Source: Acidobacteriota bacterium (GTDB lineage Bacteria > Acidobacteriota > Blastocatellia > UBA7656). From it: a DNA stretch of 64,000 bases. This document shows, piece by piece, positions 28,261 through 36,982 of the stretch (position 1 is the first letter of the stretch; each line of letters begins with the position of its first letter). The stretch covers positions 61,901-125,900 of the forward strand of contig JBFMDH010000021.1 of assembly GCA_040754075.1 (NCBI GenBank). The letters are read 5' to 3'. The notes under the pieces are model-generated. The model was not told the DNA's origin and did no database searches. It saw only the letters and a program-made list of their open reading frames with translations. Position numbers and translations under genes: made by a program.

Positions 28261-31131
28261 ATGAATCAGCATCGGCAAAATCATTCAGGGGATTCTCAAT
28301 CAAGCAATCAACAGCAACGCGGCACCGCGACGCTCACGGCGGTGTTGATTATGGGGTTGCTGGCAATTTTCGTCGCCGCGAGTTTATCAAAAGTGACGAC
28401 CGAAGCCCTGGTGATGGGCAATGATTATTCACACACCCAGGCTTTCTATGCTTCGCAGGCAAGTCTGGAATTGATGTCGCGAGATTTCAATAACATCTTC
28501 GATGTGCAACTGCGACCCACGGCTGCCGACATCACGCGCATTGAAAATAACCAACCCGACATTGCCGGTTTCACCTTCATTCAGGACGTAACGCAAGACG
28601 CCGCATCGACGCCCAAGCCAATTGATGACGGGCCGTTTTCCGGGCTGATTTCGATTCGCACGCCCTGGCGATTGACCTCGGTTGCAACCTATGCGGGCGG
28701 CGCGCAGGCGCAACTCACGCGGACTTTTTTCAACCATCAGATACCGCTGTTTCAATTCGGCATTTTTTATAACGATGATATGGAACTCCATCCCGGGCCG
28801 GTCTTTAATTTCGGCGGGCGCGTCCATTCCAACCGCCATATTTTTATGATGTCGGGCAATAATCTCTATTTCAATTCACGAGTGACCGCAGCAGGCGAAA
28901 TCATTCGCGATACCTCGCGCATGGGGGCGCGCACCGGTGACCCCGGTTGGAGTTGGAACGGCAATGTCTATGTCGCAGATGCCGCGGGCGTCAATCAACT
29001 GGTGACGGTTGGCAGCGTGAAAAAAGCTTCGGGCGTACAGGCTGGGGATGCCGATATGCCGAACTGGACGCCCAACACCACCTGGTCTTCGGATTCGGCA
29101 AAATTTAACGGCAATCTGTTGGCGCATCAAAAACTGTTGAAATTGCCTTTGCAAATCGGCACCAATAACGACCCCATAGAATTGGTCAAACGCGGCAAGG
29201 ACACAGACAACACGGTACTCAGAGATTCGCGTTTTTATAACAAACCCTGCATCCGCGTCACCCTGAGCGACAGCCAATCGCGTTTGCCGGGTGGCACGGG
29301 CGGCGTGAGACTCGATGGCGCGGGCAATGGCGCGGGCGGCGCAAGCGGCAGTCGCACCAGCAGCGGTGACGGGACGCGCGGCTATGAACCTGTAGCGATG
29401 AGTGATGGCTATCAGGCAAAGCGCGTCAACGGTAATCGGCTTTATACAGGCGCAAGTTATACATCGGGCGGTATGCCTGCCACCCGCGAAACCTGGATTA
29501 AAATCGAAGTGGTCACCGTTGACCCTTCCACTTACAATCCGATTGCCGTCGATGCGACCGCAGATTTTCTGAGCCTCGGCATCACCCATAAGAATCCAAG
29601 CGGACTCAATATCGGTGACGCGCGCGCCATCTTCAAATTGCAACGCTATGAAATCACCGGGCCACCGATTAAAGTTCCGGCGGGCAACATCAATGGCGGC
29701 AGCAACACCAGCACCACCGCCGCCTATACCAATTTAAGCGACCCGCGCGATTTCAGTTCGCGTCCGGCTTACACCTACAGCAGCAGTATGAATTTCGTCG
29801 CCACCAGTCAATTGGATACTGCGCCTTCTCCATACATCTGGCGCGTCAGTAACGCCGCCGCATCGGCAACCGAAGGCACTGCGCAAAGCGCAACCTATGC
29901 AACCGCCGCGACCTCATTTGAACAGACCGTAACCGTGGGCAGCACCACTTATCGCGTCGTTCCCTTCCCGATAAAGATGTATAGTTCACGCGAAGGGCTT
30001 TATAGCGAAGACCTGCCATCAGGCAGTTCAGGCTCGCCCGGCAATGCCGGTTCACCAACCTGGTGGTATTACTATACCGGCACCTCGCCCGGCAACAGCC
30101 TCGGAACCACAGCAAAAGTTCCGGTCAATGGCGTCTTGAGTGTCGTCGATATTGACATGGCAAACCTTGGCGCATTTATCAGAGGCGATTTTGATGGACT
30201 GTTTCCGGCAAACGGCGGGCTGCCGGGCGGCAGTCTTTCAAGCGATGACATTTCCGACAATAGCGGCGCAGGCACTATCGTTTATGTTTCCGACCGCCGG
30301 GGTGATGCAGATAATGATGGCGAATTCGATATGGAAGACATTTATGGACGCAATGACGGCGTGATACAACCGGGTGAAGATGTCAATCGCAATGGCGCAC
30401 TGGATGTCGATTACACCTGGGAAGCGGCGCGTTATGATGTCGGCATTGAAACCGACCTGGCAGCCCTCACCGATCATAAATATTTCCGTCGCGCAGTTCG
30501 CGCCATTAATGGACAATCGCTGATTGGTTCAACCAACACAGGCTACACCATCGCGACAGAAAATGGGTTTTATACGCTTGGCAATTACAATGCAACAGGT
30601 GTATCGGCGGGACCAACTGCCAGCGCGCCGACTCAACCCAATCAATACAATGGCGCGCAGGTTCCCGCGGCTTTCGTAGCCGATAGCGTGACCTTGCTGT
30701 CAAACCAATGGACGGATGCCAAGAGTTTTCGCAACCCCTGTGAATTTGGCACGCGCACCGTCAACAGCGCAGGCGAAACCACTGTACGCGCGGCGCTTTT
30801 AATGGGTGATACCATGAGCAGTTTGCGCGTCAGCGGACAACCCAATCAAGGTGGCGGTGATGCCAATCTCGCAGGCGGGGTACACAACTTTCCGCGATTT
30901 TTAGAAAGCTGGGGCACCCGCGTCAACTATTGCGGTTCGCTCATCAATCTGTTTAACAGTCATCAACACAATGGCGCGCATAAAAGCGGCGGGCGAACCT
31001 ATAGTCCACCTACCCGCAACTGGGTTTTCGACGTTTCATTTCTAGACCCCAATCGACTGCCGCCCGGAACGCCTTTTTTCCAATACATTCAAATGACCGG
31101 GTTCCGCCAAACCTTCAAACAGCTTCAATAA
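28261..31131 (+). CDS. Large PilX-type minor pilin with calcium-loop motifs (operon 1)
   Basis: A 956-residue membrane-anchored protein. The N-terminus has a PilX-like segment (QQRGTATLTAVLIMGLLAIFVAASLSKVTTEALV) without the usual Glu at +5. The rest is a large beta-rich head, far longer than typical PilX. Near residues 680-720 there are two EF-hand/dockerin-like loops (DADNDGEFDMED, and DVNRNGALDVD) that could bind calcium. A large tip adhesin is a reasonable inference, by analogy with PilY1 and large minor pilins, but not proven. It is the last gene of operon 1. Confidence 0.75.
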   Translation: MNQHRQNHSGDSQSSNQQQRGTATLTAVLIMGLLAIFVAASLSKVTTEALVMGNDYSHTQAFYASQASLELMSRDFNNIFDVQLRPTAADITRIENNQPDIAGFTFIQDVTQDAASTPKPIDDGPFSGLISIRTPWRLTSVATYAGGAQAQLTRTFFNHQIPLFQFGIFYNDDMELHPGPVFNFGGRVHSNRHIFMMSGNNLYFNSRVTAAGEIIRDTSRMGARTGDPGWSWNGNVYVADAAGVNQLVTVGSVKKASGVQAGDADMPNWTPNTTWSSDSAKFNGNLLAHQKLLKLPLQIGTNNDPIELVKRGKDTDNTVLRDSRFYNKPCIRVTLSDSQSRLPGGTGGVRLDGAGNGAGGASGSRTSSGDGTRGYEPVAMSDGYQAKRVNGNRLYTGASYTSGGMPATRETWIKIEVVTVDPSTYNPIAVDATADFLSLGITHKNPSGLNIGDARAIFKLQRYEITGPPIKVPAGNINGGSNTSTTAAYTNLSDPRDFSSRPAYTYSSSMNFVATSQLDTAPSPYIWRVSNAAASATEGTAQSATYATAATSFEQTVTVGSTTYRVVPFPIKMYSSREGLYSEDLPSGSSGSPGNAGSPTWWYYYTGTSPGNSLGTTAKVPVNGVLSVVDIDMANLGAFIRGDFDGLFPANGGLPGGSLSSDDISDNSGAGTIVYVSDRRGDADNDGEFDMEDIYGRNDGVIQPGEDVNRNGALDVDYTWEAARYDVGIETDLAALTDHKYFRRAVRAINGQSLIGSTNTGYTIATENGFYTLGNYNATGVSAGPTASAPTQPNQYNGAQVPAAFVADSVTLLSNQWTDAKSFRNPCEFGTRTVNSAGETTVRAALLMGDTMSSLRVSGQPNQGGGDANLAGGVHNFPRFLESWGTRVNYCGSLINLFNSHQHNGAHKSGGRTYSPPTRNWVFDVSFLDPNRLPPGTPFFQYIQMTGFRQTFKQLQ

Positions 31132-31279
31132 CCGGCAAACTGAGAGAGAGTTCGTATGTCGAGGAGGTGGCGCTTACGGATTCTTTCTCAGCCCTTTTAC
31201 AAAGCAGCGAACGCCAATTGCTCAATTGATAAAAACCCGCGCTACATTAAAGCAACCCGCAAAACGATTTACTGAGGCA

Positions 31280-31325
31280 AGCGGTCTTTGATCGCGTCGT
31301 TAGGTAGTCGCGGTCAAAGACCGCT
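31280..31325. repeat. Strong hairpin, family R6 (GCGGTC words)
   Basis: AGCGGTCTTTGA (31280-31291) pairs perfectly with TCAAAGACCGCT (31314-31325). The stem extends inward by TCGCG with CGCGG (one wobble), giving 17 bp. No T-run follows. Related words (CGGCAGTCTCTGACCGCC) occur near 24562 between the DUF979 and DUF969 genes. Confidence 0.7.
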
Positions 31326-31638
31326 CCCTCAACCTGGCAAAAGAAACCCCATCGCCAATCGCCTTAATAACCAAATTCAAGAGGCATAAAATGACGCTTT
31401 TGTTTCAAGCTGATAGCTCTCGTAAATTTCGAGAATTTTTTATCTTCATTGTGTCATCAGGTAACAAGGGCAGGGATTATAGGTGATGACCAGTCGGCAT
31501 TAACTGGTGGCAAGTGGCAGATTGCCCGCCTGCACGCCTCCCTTAGCAGGGTAGCGATTCATTGATTTTTAATCAATCAGAGCGCCTTGACCGGCAATTT
31601 TAACCGGCAGAGTCAAAAAGTCAGGTTATTGAAGGCTC

Positions 31639-31654
31639 TGGTACGCTCCTTGCG
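31639..31654 (+). promoter_or_regulatory. Sigma-54 promoter of minor-pilin operon 2
   Basis: TGGTACGCTCCTTGCG has the GG and GC elements exactly ten bases apart and close to the TGGCAC-N5-TTGCW consensus. The predicted start lies about 185 bases before the first pilin codon. Confidence 0.7.
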
Positions 31655-31849
31655 AAATTTCTGCATTGTATAGATTGTTGCAGTCTACAACTGAATACCT
31701 TGTCTGAACCTGCCGCACCTCCCGCAGAAAATTCAATCAAGTAGCCTAATGCTAAATCGCATCAGGCAATTTTTTATTCAATTTACGCATTGTCCTCTGA
31801 CTGCCCTTGTGAAGTGTTCCAAGTTATCAACGTAAATTTATCAGGAAAT

Positions 31850-32383
31850 ATGATGTTTAATTATCATGCGCATCTGCCAAAAATCAGAAAATCCGAAGCC
31901 GGTTTTTCAGTTCTGGAAACTGTCGTCGTTTGTCTGATTATCGCGACCATCCTGGCATTCGCTTTGCCAAATTTTATTAATGCTGTGCGCGCCTACCGGT
32001 TGAAAAACGCTGCCGACCACATTGCCGAGAGAGCGGCAGCCGTGCGCGCGCTTGCCATGACCAAAAATAAAAATGTGACCTTCTCGTTTAACAACACCAC
32101 GAAACAATACGGATTTGATTTTACCGGCACCAACGGCGATGGCGTTCCTGATACCATAGACCCGGATGAAGTCGCGGCGGGCGTTCCCCTCTCAAATTAT
32201 TTTTATGAAACGTTGCCCGATGACATCACGACAACCTTTCCCGACAATGCTCCAATAAAAGCGACTTTTAATTCTCGCGGCGAATTGCCGATTGGTGCCA
32301 CCGAACAACTCATCACCCTGCAAAGCTATGGCAAATCCATCAAGGTTCGCATCAATCTGCGAGGCAAAATCAGCGTCGAATAA
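31850..32383 (+). CDS. Type IV pilus minor pilin, GspH/FimT family (operon 2)
   Basis: A 177-residue prepilin with cleavage site AG/FSVLETVVVCLIIATILAFALPNF and Glu at +5. The head carries KNAADHIAERAAAVRALAMTKNKNVTFSF, typical of FimT/GspH. ATG 31850 or the adjacent ATG 31853 is the start, since AGGA (31843-31846) lies three or six bases upstream. Gene order repeats that of operon 1, but the sequences are clearly diverged, so this is an old duplication or separate acquisition. Confidence 0.82.
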   Translation: MMFNYHAHLPKIRKSEAGFSVLETVVVCLIIATILAFALPNFINAVRAYRLKNAADHIAERAAAVRALAMTKNKNVTFSFNNTTKQYGFDFTGTNGDGVPDTIDPDEVAAGVPLSNYFYETLPDDITTTFPDNAPIKATFNSRGELPIGATEQLITLQSYGKSIKVRINLRGKISVE

Positions 32384-32397
32384 TCAGGAACAATGAT

Positions 32398-32910
32398 ATG
32401 AGAGAAAAAAATTACCAACCTGCACCCGGTAAAACTCGTGAAACCGGATTTTCAGTTATCGAAGTGCTCATTGCCATTGTCGTGCTGTCTGTCGGCTTGG
32501 TTTCAATCGTCGCGGTTTCGGCTTACATCTCGCGCTCGAATAATATTTCAAACCATAAAAATGTTCTGGGCGCTGCAGCGCAGGATCAGGTGGATAGATT
32601 GCGCTCGACAGTCTGGTCAAGAAACTCCGAACACCCCACGGTGAGCATCGGTGGCGCTCTGACCACCACAACTGCCGCTTCCGCAGGGCAAAACAGTACG
32701 ACGCCTTATCTTTATACGTTAGACCCGAATAACCCTCATCATGCAACCATCGCCAATACGCCGATTGGTGACCTTGATGTGAGTTGGGTAGTCAGACAGG
32801 GGGGCACCGCCGATATGCGTTATGTCACCATCAAAATTTTGCAAATGAACCCCATCCCCCAGATGAGAAACGGGATGACCGTTACGACCATTCTTACCAG
32901 ACAGGATTAG
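32398..32910 (+). CDS. Type IV pilus modification protein, PilV-like (operon 2)
   Basis: A 170-residue prepilin with TG/FSVIEVLIAIVVLSVGLVSIVAV and Glu at +5. The helix runs into HKNVLGAAAQDQVDRLRSTVW. The C-terminal head is beta-rich. CAGGAAC lies upstream of the ATG. It is second in operon 2, matching the position of its counterpart in operon 1. Confidence 0.82.
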   Translation: MREKNYQPAPGKTRETGFSVIEVLIAIVVLSVGLVSIVAVSAYISRSNNISNHKNVLGAAAQDQVDRLRSTVWSRNSEHPTVSIGGALTTTTAASAGQNSTTPYLYTLDPNNPHHATIANTPIGDLDVSWVVRQGGTADMRYVTIKILQMNPIPQMRNGMTVTTILTRQD

Positions 32911-32917
32911 GAGATTT

Positions 32918-33547
32918 ATGAAGGCTATCAATCAGCAAAGCGGTTTTTCGCTTCTGGAACTCGTTATTGGCTTGATGTTGATTACGGTTGTCACCGGCAT
33001 ATCGATTTCTTTACTGAACCGCTTTCAAAGCTCATATCGATATGAAGAAGCTTATGCCGATGCGCAGCGCAACGCCCGGTTTGCCCTGTCGCGATTGAAT
33101 GAAATCATTCGCAGTGCGGGAACCAATCCGACCGGCAAAATGACCGTCAACGAAAGTGATTTTGCAGTTTTACAATCGCCGGTGGTTTCGGGTAATTCTT
33201 CGACCGCAAGTTCAATTCGCCTGAAAAGCGACCTCAATGGCGATACCCAAAACACTGCCAATATCGCTGCCAACTCCGACGTTATCGTCACCTCCGAAGA
33301 TGTGACCTTACGCCTGGATGCAGTCAACCGGCGCATCATCATGGACGACAATACGGTTTCGCCGGCACAGAGCATTCCGATTGCCGATAACATTATCAGT
33401 TTATCTTTCACAGACCCTAATGGTTCCACACGCACCAACAAAACCATCATCGTCAATCTGGTAGCCATTCCCAACGGCATCACCCAGGGCGACAAACGTT
33501 ATCGCGAAGTCGCTTATTCTGGTGCCATACGGCTCAGGAATCGATAA
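32918..33547 (+). CDS. Type IV pilus minor pilin, PilW-like (operon 2)
   Basis: A 209-residue prepilin with cleavage SG/FSLLELVIGLMLITVVTGISISLL and Glu at +5. The helix extends into YEEAYADAQRNARFALSRLNEIIRSAGTNP, the PilW/GspJ-like segment seen in its operon 1 counterpart (which is about 135 residues longer). AGGAG precedes ATG 32918, seven bases after the pilV-like stop. Confidence 0.82.
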   Translation: MKAINQQSGFSLLELVIGLMLITVVTGISISLLNRFQSSYRYEEAYADAQRNARFALSRLNEIIRSAGTNPTGKMTVNESDFAVLQSPVVSGNSSTASSIRLKSDLNGDTQNTANIAANSDVIVTSEDVTLRLDAVNRRIIMDDNTVSPAQSIPIADNIISLSFTDPNGSTRTNKTIIVNLVAIPNGITQGDKRYREVAYSGAIRLRNR

Positions 33548-33565
33548 CCGAGGAAGGAAAATGCC

Positions 33566-35314
33566 ATGCATAGAAAACTCAAAAATCAAGAACGCGGTGT
33601 CGCATTAATTCAAACCCTGCTCATCATGGCTTTGTTACTGGCACTGGTGATGGGCATCAGCCTGACAGCTATTTCCGAATTGAGCGTCAGCAACACCTAT
33701 ACGACTCAAACCACCGCTGTACAGGCAGCCGAAGCCGGTTTGAATCATGCGTTGTGTCTGGTGAGAAATTACAAAGGTCAGGATTTTTCAACCCTGCTGG
33801 CTTTGCGCGGCACAGATTTCAATACCAATTACCTGTCAGGCAATAATCCTTTCATCACTGCCAATGCTGCAGAGTTTGAAACCGGCTCAATTATGATTGA
33901 CCCCGCAGATGCGAGTAATCCCAATCTCGGAACCCAACTCAAAGACGCCATCACCGGTGCTGCCATCGAAGGCGTGTATTATAAAGTCAGCCTGATTGAT
34001 GATGAGCCTTCCAGTTCAACGGCGTCGCCCAAGGTTCCCAACTTCAACCCGCCCAGTCCGTTTTCGGAAACCTCCGGCACAAACGCCAATAATCCCAATA
34101 TTGATAACGACAACAAGGTCGTCATCTATTCAACAGGGACTTACGGAAATGCTTCGGTCACGCTCGAAGGCTGGGTCGGCTTTGTCTCATTTCCGGCAAT
34201 GATTGCCAGAGGCAACATCGAAGTTTCGGGTAACGCGGAAATTCTCGGAGCCTATGGCAGCGTGCATTCAAACAGCAATTTAATTATTCAAGGTGCGCCG
34301 CACATTGCCCAATCGGCTACGGCTACCGGAACGGTTACCACGCAAGGCGGTGGTTTTCATATTGATGGGTTTTACGGCGGGCTTCAGCCGGAAATTCTCG
34401 TCCCCGAATTTGTCACTCGCGCCCCTTTAACTTCGGGTGGCCCAGCGACCAATCCGCGCATTCAGGATTATTTCCTCCGCACTGTGGATACGCTGTTGCT
34501 TGACCCCAATTTTGCCGACGGCGCGCATATCAATAGCGGTTCGGATAGTTCCGGCAATCAAAATCAAAACAACGCGACGGGGCGGCTCAAGGGACTTGCC
34601 GATAGACTCGGTGTAGATTATGCCTCATTGGCTAGCGCGCTTGACCAAACCAGCGGCACGAACAGTGGTTCCAGAATTACCCAAAGTTCTGCCGGTTCCG
34701 TCTTCATTTCACGCAACGCGCAAACCGGTGTCGTGACCATCAGTGAAGAAGAACTAGACCACACCGGGTGGAGTTACGGCAGTGGCTCCTGGACGATTAA
34801 ACCGAGCGGCGGACCTCAAGCTGATAACCGCATCGTTTATGTTGTCGGGCAGGATAATTATCCGAGTGGTAAAAATGGCGGCAATGTCGCCATCTCAGGC
34901 AATCTCGGCAAAACCACAGTCGACACAACCATTTTTGCTACGGGTTCGATTGAAATTACCGGCAATACCAATTTCACTTCAAAGCTCAAAAATTTACACA
35001 CCCCGGAATTGCCCCCGTTCGTCGATGTCGACATTCTGATGATTGCGGTACAGGATGTTCGCATTCGCGGCGACGTTGACGCGGCAACCACACCGAATGG
35101 GCCAACGTTCAACGGGATTACTTATTGCGGTGAGCAGTTTGACCTGAGCGGCAACGGCAGTTTTGACGGACAGGTTATCTCCTATAGCAACCCACACATG
35201 AACAGCACGCCGGTGAGCGCCAACATCGAAACCGGCAGTTTCGTGCTCAGCTTAAACAATGGCAATTCTTACGGCACCATCAAACTGCTTTCCTGGAGAC
35301 AAATTAAACGGTAA
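33566..35314 (+). CDS. PilX-type minor pilin with beta-rich head (operon 2)
   Basis: A 582-residue membrane-anchored protein. The N-terminal segment (ERGVALIQTLLIMALLLALVMGISLTAISEL) followed by TTAVQAAEAGLNHAL matches the PilX N-terminal domain; as in operon 1, the residue at +5 is not Glu. The long head includes glycine/asparagine-rich turns (NIEVSGNAEILGAYGSVHSNSN), similar to polymeric adhesin-like beta-helices. GAGGAAGG lies upstream of the ATG. It closes operon 2 and is followed by a strong terminator. Confidence 0.75.
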   Translation: MHRKLKNQERGVALIQTLLIMALLLALVMGISLTAISELSVSNTYTTQTTAVQAAEAGLNHALCLVRNYKGQDFSTLLALRGTDFNTNYLSGNNPFITANAAEFETGSIMIDPADASNPNLGTQLKDAITGAAIEGVYYKVSLIDDEPSSSTASPKVPNFNPPSPFSETSGTNANNPNIDNDNKVVIYSTGTYGNASVTLEGWVGFVSFPAMIARGNIEVSGNAEILGAYGSVHSNSNLIIQGAPHIAQSATATGTVTTQGGGFHIDGFYGGLQPEILVPEFVTRAPLTSGGPATNPRIQDYFLRTVDTLLLDPNFADGAHINSGSDSSGNQNQNNATGRLKGLADRLGVDYASLASALDQTSGTNSGSRITQSSAGSVFISRNAQTGVVTISEEELDHTGWSYGSGSWTIKPSGGPQADNRIVYVVGQDNYPSGKNGGNVAISGNLGKTTVDTTIFATGSIEITGNTNFTSKLKNLHTPELPPFVDVDILMIAVQDVRIRGDVDAATTPNGPTFNGITYCGEQFDLSGNGSFDGQVISYSNPHMNSTPVSANIETGSFVLSLNNGNSYGTIKLLSWRQIKR

Positions 35315-35364
35315 ACGCCAACTCCCATAAACCAAAATAAAAAGAGAGTCCAACAAACTGACAG

Positions 35365-35395
35365 GCGCGCTTTAAATTAAAGCGCGCTTTTTTTT
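35365..35395 (+). terminator. Rho-independent terminator after minor-pilin operon 2
   Basis: A perfect 11-bp stem (GCGCGCTTTAA 35365-35375 with TTAAAGCGCGC 35377-35387) followed by eight T. It also separates the operon from the convergent MBL gene. Confidence 0.95.
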
Positions 35396-35412
35396 AACTT
35401 CAGCACAAATCA

Positions 35413-36120
35413 TTACCCGCCCATTAAACTCAACCAGTCATCCAGGCTTTTCATCTTCATATAAAAATTGCTGCGTTTTTCATCGCCCATCGTGCTCACC
35501 ATTTTCGCGGCGTAATGATGACCGGGATAAAGCACCGTCTCATCGGAAAGTTTCGCCAACACTTGAGTGAGCGAATAATACATCTGTTCGGGGTCGCTGC
35601 CGGGCAAATCCACTCGCCCGCATCCCCCAATAAACAACGTATCCCCGGAAATCAGATTGCCGTCAACCAGAAAACACTGGCTGCCGGGTGTGTGCCCCGG
35701 GGTATGAAGAAAGGTCAACCGGTGATTGCCAATTAAGATTTCATCGCCGCCTGCCTGCTTTCGCAGGTCGTTTTCAGAAATGCCGGTGATTTCTTTTACC
35801 CATTCAGCCTCGTGCGCGTTGACGTGAACCGGCACCGGTCTTTGCTCCATCAATTTCGTGATGCCTTCAACCGTGTAGCCTAAAAATGTTCCGCCGACGT
35901 GATCCGGGTGATAATGGGTCGCCAGCGCACCCGCGAGTTTGAAATCGTGATTGTCGAGATAATCCAAAATGCCTTCAACATCCCATGCCGGGTCGACCAC
36001 CAGACATTCCCGCGTTTCATCATCGCCGACCACATAAATAAAATTCGCCATCCCGGTTGCCACGCTATCGCCTTTGGCAAAATCGCGTCCGGCTAACAGT
36101 TGTTTCAAGAAAAGTCCCAT
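35413..36120 (-). CDS. MBL-fold metallo-hydrolase (glyoxalase II / persulfide dioxygenase-like)
   Basis: A 235-residue metallo-beta-lactamase-fold enzyme. The metal motif THYHPDH (about residue 69) and later ligands in TPGHTPGSQ, SGDTLF and YPGHHY are all present. The overall form (N-terminal NFIYVVGDDETRECLVVDPAW) resembles glyoxalase II and persulfide dioxygenase relatives, so thiol-ester hydrolysis or sulfur oxidation is plausible, though the substrate cannot be decided. ATG 36120 is preferred over an upstream in-frame alternative at 36165 because GAGG lies seven bases upstream and homologous sequence begins there. It is divergent from the TetR gene, separated by about 136 bases. Confidence 0.85.
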   Translation of the reverse strand: MGLFLKQLLAGRDFAKGDSVATGMANFIYVVGDDETRECLVVDPAWDVEGILDYLDNHDFKLAGALATHYHPDHVGGTFLGYTVEGITKLMEQRPVPVHVNAHEAEWVKEITGISENDLRKQAGGDEILIGNHRLTFLHTPGHTPGSQCFLVDGNLISGDTLFIGGCGRVDLPGSDPEQMYYSLTQVLAKLSDETVLYPGHHYAAKMVSTMGDEKRSNFYMKMKSLDDWLSLMGG

Positions 36121-36215
36121 CTTCAAACCTCGGTTCATGTATTGATGAAATCTACCATAGCACACTCGAAAAAATTTATTCGCCTTGACGGGAACCTACA
36201 TCAGACCTATATTCA

Positions 36216-36238
36216 TTAATCAAGTGATTAATTAATCA
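36216..36238. promoter_or_regulatory. Candidate TetR operator with three half-sites
   Basis: Three half-sites in a row: TTAATCA (36216-36222), TGATTAA (36225-36231) and TTAATCA (36232-36238). They form two overlapping palindromes, including TGATTAATTAATCA. It lies 19 bases before the TetR-type ATG, fitting autoregulation. Confidence 0.6.
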
Positions 36239-36256
36239 AACGGTGAATTAAAAAAC

Positions 36257-36982
36257 ATGGCGAGATTAAAGACCGATGATCCGATTGTCAGAGCCAATAT
36301 TCTGGCGGCAGCCGAAGAATTGATTGCCGAGCGTGGGCTTGCCGCCGCGTCGATTCGTGACATTGCCGCAACTGCCGGGGTCACTTCGGCGATGGTGCAT
36401 TATTATTTTGGCAGTAAAGACGGGCTGTATCGCGCGATGCTTGAAAACGCCGTGGAATCGGTACGTTCGTTTATTGCCGCGGTTTCTGCAACTCCTGCGC
36501 CTGCGCCCGCGAAACTTGCGCAATTTATCGAAGGCGAAGTTCATTACATCCTTTCACATCCGAAACTGGCGCGCATTCTGCTGCGCGAAATGCTCGCAGG
36601 CGGTAAAGAACTCATTAAAATTTTTCAACAATATCCGGTCAACAATTATTTAATGCTCAGACAATTGATTGGCGACGGCGTCAAGCGCAAAGAATTACGC
36701 CCGGTTGATATTGATCTGGCGCCGCTCAGTTTGATGGGCATGATGATGATTTTTCATGCCTTTCGCCCGGTGATTGCAATGGCGCTTGGCAAACCCGAAT
36801 ACGACGAAGCCTTCATCAAACGGGTCGCAACCCATACGGCAAACCTTTATTTGAATGGCGTAGCGGCGACCGAAACGCTGCCTGAAAAATTAAATCATCG
36901 GCGCGCCAAACCCATTTCTCAAACGGCTTCATCCGCAAAACGTAAGCCAACCCCGAATTCCAAAAAGCAGGTGAAACGATGA
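36257..36982 (+). CDS. TetR/AcrR family transcriptional regulator
   Basis: A 241-residue repressor. The N-terminal helix-turn-helix (about 12-58; AAEELIAERGLAAASIRDIAATAGVTSAMVHYYFGSKDGLY) is a clear TetR motif. The ligand domain follows (about 70-205), then an unusually basic tail (NHRRAKPISQ ... KRKPTPNSKKQVKR). It probably represses its own operon of HlyD, ATPase and permease; the palindromes at 36216-36238 are likely operators. The stop overlaps the HlyD ATG (ATGA), so the regulator and exporter are co-transcribed. Confidence 0.9.
   Translation: MARLKTDDPIVRANILAAAEELIAERGLAAASIRDIAATAGVTSAMVHYYFGSKDGLYRAMLENAVESVRSFIAAVSATPAPAPAKLAQFIEGEVHYILSHPKLARILLREMLAGGKELIKIFQQYPVNNYLMLRQLIGDGVKRKELRPVDIDLAPLSLMGMMMIFHAFRPVIAMALGKPEYDEAFIKRVATHTANLYLNGVAATETLPEKLNHRRAKPISQTASSAKRKPTPNSKKQVKR

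Larger units (their letters stand above)
31132..31849. other. Gene-free spacer with hairpin and sigma-54 promoter
   Basis: It holds the strong inverted repeat at 31280-31325 and the sigma-54 promoter at 31639-31654. A TTG frame starting at 31790 continues into the next pilin gene but has no ribosome site. Nothing else in this 0.7-kb stretch could be supported as a gene. Confidence 0.55.

Noticed and set aside
31790..31849. N-terminal extension of the second FimT-like pilin from TTG 31790
   Set aside because: Prepilin leaders are short, and AGGA precedes ATG 31850/31853, which fits the real start.
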